Positions 1-7,231 of a stretch of DNA of 24,277 nt are shown here, piece by piece. Under the pieces are notes generated by a model, which worked only from the letters and a program-made list of their open reading frames with translations, was not told where the DNA came from and searched no databases. Position 1 is the stretch's first letter. Every line of letters begins with the position of its first letter. A program made the position numbers and the translations under genes. The stretch is from JANQLU01 sp964434955 (GTDB taxonomy: Bacteria > Planctomycetota > Planctomycetia > Pirellulales > Pirellulaceae), in assembly GCA_964434955.1 (NCBI GenBank), contig CAYSXI010000070.1, positions 1-24,277 of the forward strand. The letters are read 5' to 3'.

Positions 1-935
1 GTACACAATTTTATTGGCGCGATGTGTAGCTCAATCTCATTGGCTGTCGCGGCCTCGGCGAGTTGATTTCGAAAAACGCGATTTGCTGCAACGCCGCCCC
101 CCAAACACAAGCGCTTCAATCGCGTCTTCTGGCAAGCCTGAATGGCTTTGGCAACCAGGCAATCAACCACCGCCTGCTCAAAGCTCGCGGCGACATCCGC
201 TTTTGTTCGCTCGTCAATCTGCAACTGCGAGAAATCCAATTTGCCCTGGCCAGCAATCGTATATCGAACCGCTGTTTTCAATCCGCTAAAACTGAAATCC
301 AACCGCTCTTCGTGAATAAAACTGCGCGGGAACGAATACTTTTTCGCATCACCCGAGAGCGCCAACTTTGAAATCGAAGGGCCACCAGGGTAGGGCAATG
401 AAAGCATGCTGGCGACTTTGTCAAAAGCCTCGCCCGCGGCGTCATCGATGGTCCCACCCAGGTATTCGAACTCAAATGCCGAGTGGCAATGATAGAGATG
501 GGAATGGCCGCCGCTCACCACGAATCCCACGCAGGGAAAGACATCGACTCCCGAGGCAATTCGACAAGCGTATATATGAGCCTGCAGATGATTGATCGAA
601 ATCAAGGGAATCTCGAGAGCCATCGCCATTGATTTGGCAGCCGTCAATCCGACAAGCAGCGAACCGGCAAGCCCCGGGGTTGTCGCGACTGCCACCGCCG
701 ACAAATCATCGGCTTTGATTTGGGCCTTCTCCAACGCTTCGTGGATTACAGGCAGGATTCGATCGACATGCGCCCTCGCCGCGATTTCAGGGACGACGCC
801 TTGAAATCGTTGATGCAACGCCTCCTGGGATGCGACCACCGAGCTCTTCACTGTCAAATCCGTCCCGATGACCGCCGCAGCCGTTTCGTCACAAGTCGTT
901 TCAAGCGTAAGAATCAGGTGATTTTGCTGGTTCAT
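1..935 (-). CDS. tsaD: tRNA N6-threonylcarbamoyladenosine transferase TsaD, 3' end cut by window edge
   Basis: Translating the minus strand from the ATG at 935 gives about 311 residues with no stop before the window edge. TsaD, with TsaB/TsaE, transfers the threonylcarbamoyl group from TC-AMP to A37 of ANN-decoding tRNAs in the cytoplasm. Visible motifs are the N-terminal ASKHA strand with LETTCDETAAAV (residues 11-22), VVPEIAARAH (47-56), the metal-binding HLQAH with H115 and H119, VSGGHSHL (139-146), the LGGTIDDAAGEAFDKVA segment (158-174), DFSFSGLKTAV (212-222) and LGGGVAANR (277-285). About 25-30 C-terminal residues, including the last metal-binding Asp, lie outside the window. The start is the first ATG before the conserved N-terminus; only a weak AAAGGG lies upstream. 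The gene is divergent from the glycosyltransferase at 1104. The motif set is full and specific. Confidence 0.95.
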   Translation of the reverse strand, partial: MNQQNHLILTLETTCDETAAAVIGTDLTVKSSVVASQEALHQRFQGVVPEIAARAHVDRILPVIHEALEKAQIKADDLSAVAVATTPGLAGSLLVGLTAAKSMAMALEIPLISINHLQAHIYACRIASGVDVFPCVGFVVSGGHSHLYHCHSAFEFEYLGGTIDDAAGEAFDKVASMLSLPYPGGPSISKLALSGDAKKYSFPRSFIHEERLDFSFSGLKTAVRYTIAGQGKLDFSQLQIDERTKADVAASFEQAVVDCLVAKAIQACQKTRLKRLCLGGGVAANRVFRNQLAEAATANEIELHIAPIKLC

Positions 936-1103
936 ATGCGGCGCTCGACTTTTACCCTTTTTCCCCGTTCCCGGATCGACGTTGACCTAATTTTTTATTT
1001 CCGTTAGCTTGCCTCTCAAAGCCCAAAAGATCAATGCTGTCCTTATTCTTTTGCCTTTTTTGTCGCCACATTTTCTTTCAAAACGCATGACGCTTTTTGA
1101 ACC

Positions 1104-1934
1104 ATGGATCAATCGAAACCGCTAACGGTTATCATTCCCTGCCGAAACGAACGCAAAAACATTCGGGGCTGCATTGAAAGCTTTGTCTCATTTGCCGATG
1201 AGATTCTAATTGCGGATTCTCTCTCCACGGACGATACACTTGCGATTGCACGGGAATACCCCAAGGTTCGAGTGATCGAACGAGAGTACATTTTTTCTGG
1301 CGATTTCAAGAATTGGGCCATTCCCCAAGCTCAGAATGAGTGGGTCCTGCTGCTTGACGCCGATGAACGGGTTACCAAAGAACTCGCCATTGAAATCCAA
1401 ACAATCCTGCTTGGGGAGCCCGAATTCGACGGATACTGGATTCGTCGCACCAACCACTTTATGGGCCACCGCTTGCACCACGGCGACGCAAAGACCGATC
1501 GCGTCATTCGTTTGTTCAAACGTGACGTCAGTCGCTACGAAGGACCAAGCGATCACGGGGAGATTCATGTCTCAACCGGAAAAGTCGGCGTTCTGAAGAA
1601 CCCCATGATCCACTACACGGTCTGGGACTACGATCAATATTTCAAGAAATTCGACCGCTACACGACGCTTCAAGCCCAGCAGTGGCACGAAACAGGCCGT
1701 GATACAAATTACTTTTCCTTGCTTGTGCGACCCGTTTGGCGATTCTTCCGCGAGTACATCATTCACCTTGGAATCCTCGATGGAAAAGCCGGACTCCAAC
1801 TGAGCTGGCTGGCTGCCTTCTATTCCTTCTCGAAACAAGCACGCCTGTGGCAACTCAATCACGGCATTCCGCAATCGGAAATGGAACCGGAAGAGCCGGA
1901 GCGAGAAATCGAAGCGACCGAAAAAGCAGCTTAG
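1104..1934 (+). CDS. Family 2 glycosyltransferase, WaaE/KdtX-like
   Basis: This is a 276-residue cytoplasmic GT-A glycosyltransferase. The N-terminus shows the GT2 nucleotide-binding start TVIIPCRNERKNI (8-20), then ILIADSLSTDDT (34-45) and the metal-binding LLLDADERV with D85 and D87. The mid-region with RRTNHFMGHRLHHGD and the stretch DRVIRLFKR resembles the WaaE/KdtX branch, which adds sugars to lipopolysaccharide inner core. The C-terminal part holds aromatic segments typical of that branch and ends in a Glu-rich tail. No strong ribosome-binding site precedes the ATG at 1104. It is convergent with galE, and the nearby GT-B gene supports a role in surface glycan or LPS assembly. The acceptor and donor sugar cannot be read from the sequence. 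Confidence 0.85.
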   Translation: MDQSKPLTVIIPCRNERKNIRGCIESFVSFADEILIADSLSTDDTLAIAREYPKVRVIEREYIFSGDFKNWAIPQAQNEWVLLLDADERVTKELAIEIQTILLGEPEFDGYWIRRTNHFMGHRLHHGDAKTDRVIRLFKRDVSRYEGPSDHGEIHVSTGKVGVLKNPMIHYTVWDYDQYFKKFDRYTTLQAQQWHETGRDTNYFSLLVRPVWRFFREYIIHLGILDGKAGLQLSWLAAFYSFSKQARLWQLNHGIPQSEMEPEEPEREIEATEKAA

Positions 1935-1998
1935 TGCGACTTATCGTCGCCGCCACGGATATCAAACCCTGAGCACCACGAGCAAACAGTCCCAAAGG

Positions 1999-2988
1999 CT
2001 AGTTGCCAGCTTGATAACCTTTGGGGTGCCTTTGATGCCATTTCCATGCCGTGGAGACGATATTCTTCAGGTCGGTATACTCTGGCTTCCAACCCAAAAG
2101 CTCATTGGCCTTCGCTGCATTGGCAACCAACCGGGGTGGATCTCCCGGGCGCCTTTGCCCCATTTGTTCAGGAATCTCGCATCCGGTCACCTCGCGACAA
2201 ACTTCAATGACCTCGCGAACGCTGTGACCAATTCCTGTGCCCAAATTCAGCTTGAAACATTTGCCTTCGCCCAGTTTTTCCAAAGCCAACAGGTGGGCCG
2301 CACCCAGGTCGTCAACATGGATGTAGTCGCGAATGCACGTCCCGTCGGGCGTTTCGTAATCGTCGCCAAAGATGGTGATGTGGTCTCGCTGCCCAAGGGC
2401 AACCTGCAAGACAATCGGAATCAAATGCGATTCTGGATCATGATCCTCTCCGATGTTGCCTTCCGGGGCGGCGCCGGCAGCATTGAAGTACCTTAGCGCC
2501 GCGAATGAAAATCCGTATGCATGCGCATAGTCGTCCAGAGCACGCTCAAATACGAGCTTGGTAAAACCATAGGGATTGACTGGCTCCTGAGATTCCAACT
2601 CCGATATCGGCACCGTCTCTGGCTCGCCGTAGGTCGCACAAGTGCTCGAAAAAACGATTTTCGACACGCCAACTCGCCTCATCGACTGCAACAGTTTGCA
2701 CGCGGCAACGACGTTGTTCTGATAGTATTTTTCCGGGTCCTGGACCGACTCTCCGACCAAGGCACATGCCGCAAAATGCATCACCGCATCAATCTGGTTT
2801 GACTTTAAAGTCGCCTCCAACTTTTCCTGGTCGTGTAAATCGCCCTCGACGAATTGCCCGACCGTGACCGCTTCACGAAACCCAGTTGAAAGATTGTCAT
2901 AGACGACGACGCCATGTCCGGATTTCTCAAGAAGCCTGATCATGTGCGAGCCGATGTAACCCGCCCCACCGACTACAAGTACATTCAT
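1999..2988 (-). CDS. galE: UDP-glucose 4-epimerase GalE
   Basis: This 329-residue protein is an extended short-chain dehydrogenase that interconverts UDP-glucose and UDP-galactose with bound NAD, supplying UDP-galactose for glycan synthesis. The NAD-binding GGAGYIGSH is at residues 7-15, followed by VVYDNLSTG (28-36), the HFAA motif at 71-74, the catalytic SST at 114-116, and Y140-x3-K144 in NPYGFTKL. The GalE-specific NAAGA and GTCIRDYIHVDDL stretches are also present. Length matches the family (about 330-340). The start ATG at 2988 directly precedes the Rossmann strand, with a weak AAGA upstream. It lies 30 bp downstream of the glycosyltransferase gene at 3019-4773 and is probably cotranscribed with it. 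Confidence 0.96.
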   Translation of the reverse strand: MNVLVVGGAGYIGSHMIRLLEKSGHGVVVYDNLSTGFREAVTVGQFVEGDLHDQEKLEATLKSNQIDAVMHFAACALVGESVQDPEKYYQNNVVAACKLLQSMRRVGVSKIVFSSTCATYGEPETVPISELESQEPVNPYGFTKLVFERALDDYAHAYGFSFAALRYFNAAGAAPEGNIGEDHDPESHLIPIVLQVALGQRDHITIFGDDYETPDGTCIRDYIHVDDLGAAHLLALEKLGEGKCFKLNLGTGIGHSVREVIEVCREVTGCEIPEQMGQRRPGDPPRLVANAAKANELLGWKPEYTDLKNIVSTAWKWHQRHPKGYQAGN

Positions 2989-3018
2989 TCTTCAAATCCA
3001 ATCCTGTTGCCATACTGG

Positions 3019-4773
3019 TCAAGCAGCTTGTTTTCCAACCAACTCCAAGCTGAATAGCTGATCGAGCGTTCTTGCCGGAGCGTGACGCTCATTCCAAATT
3101 TCGGCGTGCTCGTTGGCAGTTCTCTTGTAATGATTCAAATTTCTTACAATCTCGCGGGTTGCTGCTGCCAATTCTTCGGAAGAATCAACCGTCACACCGA
3201 CCGCCGACAAAGGAATGGTGCCCGATCCGCACAACCTTCGAATCTCCAAACGAGTCGATTCGGGAGCCAGGATTTTGAAACCCATGCGAAAATCACAATT
3301 TCGAATCGCAACCCAACCCGTCCGGTTGCGTTTGGGCTGGACGAGATATTTCCAAACCGGCTTGCCGTCCACATACATTCGCAAACAATCTTGCGCGTAG
3401 GGCAACAAAGTCTCTAGTCCGACGGTTGCCCGAACCAGCCACATGTCGTCCTGATTCGAATTTTCGTTTTGCCATAACTCGACGCACTTGAGATCGCCAA
3501 GGGCCCGTTCGGCAAACTCCACGTTTTCCGCCTCCGGAAAGACGCGATGGTAGTAATTGCGTCGCGGTAAATTTAGCTGATCGCCCAACCAGCAGCGAGA
3601 AGGAACGATTACCGGGATTCCACAGGAAAGAAACTCTCCCATGATTCCCGCGCGACGATTCTTGTAGACGATTCGATCGTAATTCAACAAACCAATATCG
3701 GAGCTGCGAATCAGGTCAGCGTATTTCTCCGCTGGCAACGGATGCGGAACTGGCTCAAGCACGGTGGCTCGCTGCTTGCCCGAAAGATGATGTTTTTTCT
3801 TGGCACCCTGGACAAAGACTTTGAGAATTTGACTCATTTGAGGGTCCAAATCCATGGCCTGAATGTAGCCGGCCAAAAATGACTTGGTACCCTTTTCCCG
3901 TCGTATTCCACCAGCCAGGGTCAGCCGAATCGGCGGCTTGTGCTCCTTGTTTGTTCGCGGGTTCGCCTTGGGTGAATCGGCGAAGTTTTGATTGACCGGA
4001 TAAGCCAACTCGCAAAATTCCATTCGGCCAAGTCGATTAAACTGATCGCTAAGCGATTCCGTGGTCGTATAGTATCTCGCGTCGCAGCCGGAAAGCAGTG
4101 CCTGTGAAAACTTGAAAGAATCCGATGCCGAGGGTGTCGGAACAAATTCGTCTTTTGCCGGATCAACCAGATCAAAGTGCATTTGAAAATGCCAAGTCGC
4201 ACCGCGATCGACTTGAGATTTTTCGATAAAACGCGCGATCGCGTGCAGCTCAATTTCGGATACGGTGACAAAAAGCAAATGGTCACCAGCCCCGACTTGG
4301 GTTTGACCAAAAAACGAATTTAGATCGCCCAATAGTTCGTTTTCGAAAGCTGTCAGTTTTTCATCACGCTTGGCCAACACCCGATTTTGATACCATCGTT
4401 TGATTGCCGCAAAATTCCCCCGCGGTGGATTCGCCAGGCCACGATAAGGCGACCGAGTCATTTTTTGCATGCCGTACAACATACTCAGGGGGCTGTAAGT
4501 CGTGTTTGAAAACGTGGATCTGACAGTGACATCGGGCTCCCAAGCGCCGGCCGGTGAGAATTCCCGATTCGCACCGACAACAACCGGAATCGCTCGTCGC
4601 TTCGCATCTTTGACCAAACAATTTACGTAGTCAAAATGGTGCCCGCTTTGATCTTTCAACGATTGATCAATCAGAAACAGTCGCTTGGCTGAGGTATTCA
4701 AAGTACATCCGTGTATTGAATTGAGAGACCGATAATTTAGTCGAAGTTTTGTTTTTTGTAGCGGCCAACCCAC
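3019..4773 (-). CDS. GT-B-type (GT4/GT1-like) glycosyltransferase, large
   Basis: This protein of up to 584 residues looks like a retaining GT-B glycosyltransferase. The C-terminal Rossmann half begins around LTLAGGIRREKGTKSF (285-299), continues through YADLIRSSDIGLLNYD (351-366), and includes the sugar-nucleotide motif GIMGEFLSCGIPVIVPS (376-392, E380). The N-terminal half contains a HFD segment typical of acceptor-side domains. No transmembrane segment or signal peptide is evident, so it should be cytoplasmic. The start is uncertain: the longest form uses GTG at 4773, only 17 nt from an intrinsic terminator, while a TTG at 4701 would begin just before the natural-looking RLFLIDQSLKDQSG (560 residues). 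It sits 30 bp upstream of galE. The substrate is unknown. Confidence 0.75.
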   Translation of the reverse strand: MGWPLQKTKLRLNYRSLNSIHGCTLNTSAKRLFLIDQSLKDQSGHHFDYVNCLVKDAKRRAIPVVVGANREFSPAGAWEPDVTVRSTFSNTTYSPLSMLYGMQKMTRSPYRGLANPPRGNFAAIKRWYQNRVLAKRDEKLTAFENELLGDLNSFFGQTQVGAGDHLLFVTVSEIELHAIARFIEKSQVDRGATWHFQMHFDLVDPAKDEFVPTPSASDSFKFSQALLSGCDARYYTTTESLSDQFNRLGRMEFCELAYPVNQNFADSPKANPRTNKEHKPPIRLTLAGGIRREKGTKSFLAGYIQAMDLDPQMSQILKVFVQGAKKKHHLSGKQRATVLEPVPHPLPAEKYADLIRSSDIGLLNYDRIVYKNRRAGIMGEFLSCGIPVIVPSRCWLGDQLNLPRRNYYHRVFPEAENVEFAERALGDLKCVELWQNENSNQDDMWLVRATVGLETLLPYAQDCLRMYVDGKPVWKYLVQPKRNRTGWVAIRNCDFRMGFKILAPESTRLEIRRLCGSGTIPLSAVGVTVDSSEELAAATREIVRNLNHYKRTANEHAEIWNERHAPARTLDQLFSLELVGKQAA

Positions 4774-4789
4774 GGATCATTGCTAGCAC

Positions 4790-4821
4790 AAAAAAGCCCT
4801 CGCTCCCTGAAGAACGAGGGC
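4790..4821 (-). terminator. Intrinsic terminator, orphan, minus strand
   Basis: On the minus strand a 7-bp perfect stem GCCCTCG/CGAGGGC encloses a 12-nt loop and is followed at once by a run of six T. No ordinary gene ends here; only a possible 29-codon ORF stops 3 nt before the stem. It lies 17 nt before the upstream-most possible start of the following glycosyltransferase gene. Confidence 0.8.
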
Positions 4822-4823
4822 AA

Positions 4824-4913
4824 TTATAAGATGCAGTATCCTTCCTGGCACATTCCAATTGTGCGGGTTGGCAACACTGCGAAATATTTGGCAGGATGAG
4901 CGGGCGACCCCAT
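4824..4913 (-). CDS. Possible small ORF, 29 codons, ending at the terminator
   Basis: An ATG at 4913 opens 29 codons ending in TAA at 4824-4826, just 3 nt before the stem of the terminator at 4790-4821. The peptide ends in IGMCQEGYCIL, with two cysteines. There is an in-frame TGA four codons upstream, so the ORF cannot be longer from an upstream start. No clear Shine-Dalgarno site precedes the ATG, and I recognise no family. What supports it is only its position in front of an otherwise unexplained terminator. It could be a small protein, a leader peptide for the downstream glycosyltransferase operon, or chance within a small RNA. Confidence 0.25.
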   Translation of the reverse strand: MGSPAHPAKYFAVLPTRTIGMCQEGYCIL

Positions 4914-5293
4914 GACGGCGGATCAAAAGATGAGAACAAGGGTTTTGTTGCCCGCTCACAACAGGACTAAACGCAAGCCGCGTACCAATCCGAAAACTTT
5001 TTTTGAAATGGAGAAAAACAGCGGTTTTTGCCGCGTGTTTCTTCTCGGAAAGCACTCTCGCGAATCAAAGAATCAAAATAAGAGAATTTCGTCCCGTTTT
5101 GAGACAGATTTTGTGCAGGAACCGGTCGCGATTTTCTGGCGCCTGCAACGCTCAGATGTTTCCAGTGCTCAACTGTCTGAACTCGTCCATGTCTGAACGA
5201 CACAAACAACCACTGCATTCGAATTTGCCACAGGGACTCAAGCGGACAAAAGGCAAAGTACCTATCCAAAGCAGTTTGCAGGATTCGCGCAGC
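4914..5293. other. Stretch without recognisable gene
   Basis: About 380 bp between the small ORF and the terminator of the membrane-anchored protein gene. Open frames on both strands lack homology cues, ribosome-binding sites and plausible composition. I saw no tRNA, SRP RNA core or known riboswitch consensus. A promoter for whatever transcript ends at 4790 would have to lie here. Confidence 0.5.
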
Positions 5294-5318
5294 AAAAAGG
5301 CCGCTGAATCGCGGCCTT
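5294..5318 (-). terminator. Intrinsic terminator after the membrane-anchored protein gene
   Basis: Minus-strand stem GGCCGC/GCGGCC with loop GATTCA is followed by a run of T (A-run 5294-5298 on the plus strand). It lies about 60 nt downstream of the stop codon at 5377. Confidence 0.85.
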
Positions 5319-5376
5319 GGTCGATTGGACGTCCGGGGATCGAGCTATTAGCAGATTTGGCTTTCAGCCGATTCGG

Positions 5377-5976
5377 TTAGTCCCGCTCAATGGTATTTCC
5401 ACGCGTTTGACCGGCGAAAACCAGCTTGAATTTGCCCACTTGGCCAGCCCCTTTGTTGGCTCGAGCTCGGTTGTAGAACATGCTGTAGCCAGCCACTTTT
5501 CCCGTTGAAGCATCGCCTACATAAATAACACAAAGAGCCGGCTCTTGATTTCCGCGCTGACCGCGAATCTTGATACGCCCTGTCGTCATAACAAACTCAG
5601 CACCGCTGTCCTTCGAAACATTCAGATCTGAAAAAACATTCGTGCGGTAATTGGCTTGAGCAGCACCGGTGGTTGGGTTGATCACCGTTCCAACGAGTTC
5701 GCCATTCTGGTGATCCAAAACGAACAAGCCCTCGACATCCTCGGAAACAAGCCCCGTGGCCATCGACATATTCTTGTTACTGGCAGCCGAATCCGGTGTA
5801 AAAACAACGGGTGTGGTTGCGACCATGGTTGGGCCTTCAGATGCAAAACTGCTGGACCAAATAACGCCAACGCAGATTCCCAGGCAAAAAATTCCAAATA
5901 CGAATCCGCCCAGCCCGAGCCGTGCCGTATTTGAATTGAAATTGATTTGATCAGATGCTTTTTCTTTTTCAGTCAT
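5377..5976 (-). CDS. Small membrane-anchored protein of unknown function
   Basis: This is a 199-residue protein with one N-terminal transmembrane segment (about residues 20-42, rich in Gly, Phe, Ile and Val, after a short charged cytoplasmic N-terminus) and a polar domain of about 155 residues outside the membrane. The outer part contains VEGLFVLDHQNGELVGTV and later ALCVIYVGDASTGKVAGY, which look like beta-strand pairs. The ATG at 5976 is chosen because GGAG lies 11 nt before it; an in-frame ATG at 6027 would add 17 residues without a better site. A clear terminator follows at 5294-5318, and about 200 bp separate it from the ThiF-type gene, so it may be its own transcript. The general pattern resembles planctomycete-restricted hypothetical proteins; I can assign no function. 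Confidence 0.75.
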   Translation of the reverse strand: MTEKEKASDQINFNSNTARLGLGGFVFGIFCLGICVGVIWSSSFASEGPTMVATTPVVFTPDSAASNKNMSMATGLVSEDVEGLFVLDHQNGELVGTVINPTTGAAQANYRTNVFSDLNVSKDSGAEFVMTTGRIKIRGQRGNQEPALCVIYVGDASTGKVAGYSMFYNRARANKGAGQVGKFKLVFAGQTRGNTIERD

Positions 5977-6177
5977 GGATTCCAATTCTCCATTCCATTT
6001 CGCGTGTTTGCCCAAAATGTGGAACAATCGCCCGGCCCTGTAACTTCCGTTATTTTAGCCTCGGACTGCATTCGTGCTACATCTATTTTACGATCTATTC
6101 GCTTGATCGGTCGGGAAAGTACGTGGATTCCCGGCATTTTCAGCAGTGTTTTTGAGCCATTCCAACCTCGACATTGC

Positions 6178-7215
6178 TCAAAGTCCAACGAATTGGGCCA
6201 GGACCGACTTGGCCTTGGCCACCTCATCGGTTCCCGTAACAATTGCCCGCCCATCTTGAAAAATTGAGATCTCAAAATTTTCGACGAAGAGTTTGAGCAT
6301 GAAGGGATTCAGTCGAACTTCCCCCGCCGATTTTAACTTCTCAGCCATTTTTTCCAGGTCGATTTGGGTTGAGCTGGAAGGACGAATCTGAACCGAGTTC
6401 CTTCCGCAGAGAACGGCCGTTTGACTGCCTGCCCGACCGTCGAGCCATTGATAATTTTGATGCTTGCAGACAGGGCAATCCGCGCTTTCCTTGAGAGACG
6501 CAAGATCCATTTGCCTCGTGTGCTTTTCCCACAAGTCGATCACCGTCAACTGATTGACCAACTTTTCCGTGTCGCCGACCAGAACTTTGAGCGCGTCCGC
6601 GGATTCGATGGAAGCAATCGCCCCAATGATCGGCGCGATAATACCGGCGGTGTCGCAAGTCGGCGATGAACCACTTGGTGGCGGCCCCTCGGGCATCAAA
6701 CAATGCAAGCAAGCCGTCTTGCCTGGCAGGATCGTCATGGACTGCCCCGAGGCACCCAGGCATCCACCATAAATCCAGGGAATCCCCAGTTTAGCGGAGA
6801 CATCGTTTATCAAGAATCGAATCTCAAAGTTGTCGGTCCCGTCGATAATCAAATCCACTTTTTGGCAAAAGGATTCGATATTGGTGTGATCGACATCTTT
6901 CACGTAGGGCAAGACATGGACTTGCGAGTTGATTTTCCTGAGTTTCCGGGCAGCAGCGATCGCTTTCGGTAAGCCTTCCTCGACATCATCTTCGTCAAAC
7001 AAGACTTGCCTTTGAAGGTTGCTTAGTTCCAAGAAATCGCGATCGACGATCGTCAAGTTTCCGACGCCACTGCGAACCAAAAGATTGGCAATGAAGGACC
7101 CCAGAGCGCCGCATCCAATCAAGAGCACCCGGCTTTGCAATAGCCGTTCTTGCCCCTCAGTTCCGACCTCGAAAAACCGAGTTTGGCGGGAATATCGATC
7201 AAGATCAGCGTTCAT
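6178..7215 (-). CDS. ThiF/MoeB/HesA-family adenylyltransferase (E1-like)
   Basis: This 345-residue E1-like enzyme would adenylate the C-terminal glycine of a ubiquitin-like sulfur carrier (ThiS or MoaD type) in thiamine or molybdopterin synthesis. The ATP-binding GCGALGS is at 34-40, the downstream Asp/Arg motif DRDFLELSNLQRQ at 58-70, DGTDNFEIR at 125-133, the catalytic-position cysteine at C187 in PTCDTAG, and a structural zinc site formed by C169, C172, C247 and C250. A C-terminal extension of about 75 residues starts at VLCGRNSVQIRP and resembles the extra domain seen in some ThiF proteins rather than a rhodanese. The ATG at 7215 is 16 bp after the UvrA-like stop, so the two are likely cotranscribed. 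No carrier-protein gene is in the window, so ThiF and MoeB roles cannot be separated. Confidence 0.9.
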   Translation of the reverse strand: MNADLDRYSRQTRFFEVGTEGQERLLQSRVLLIGCGALGSFIANLLVRSGVGNLTIVDRDFLELSNLQRQVLFDEDDVEEGLPKAIAAARKLRKINSQVHVLPYVKDVDHTNIESFCQKVDLIIDGTDNFEIRFLINDVSAKLGIPWIYGGCLGASGQSMTILPGKTACLHCLMPEGPPPSGSSPTCDTAGIIAPIIGAIASIESADALKVLVGDTEKLVNQLTVIDLWEKHTRQMDLASLKESADCPVCKHQNYQWLDGRAGSQTAVLCGRNSVQIRPSSSTQIDLEKMAEKLKSAGEVRLNPFMLKLFVENFEISIFQDGRAIVTGTDEVAKAKSVLAQFVGL

Positions 7216-7231
7216 TCAACAACCCAATGGA

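Noticed and set aside
1934..1999. Possible shared terminator between the convergent glycosyltransferase and galE genes
   Set aside because: Only weak complementarity and no T-run on either strand.
4841..5000. Possible SRP RNA or riboswitch in the gene-poor stretch
   Set aside because: A GGAAGGAT-like string is present on the minus strand, but the conserved SRP core (GGAAGGAAGCAGC type) and known riboswitch cores are not.
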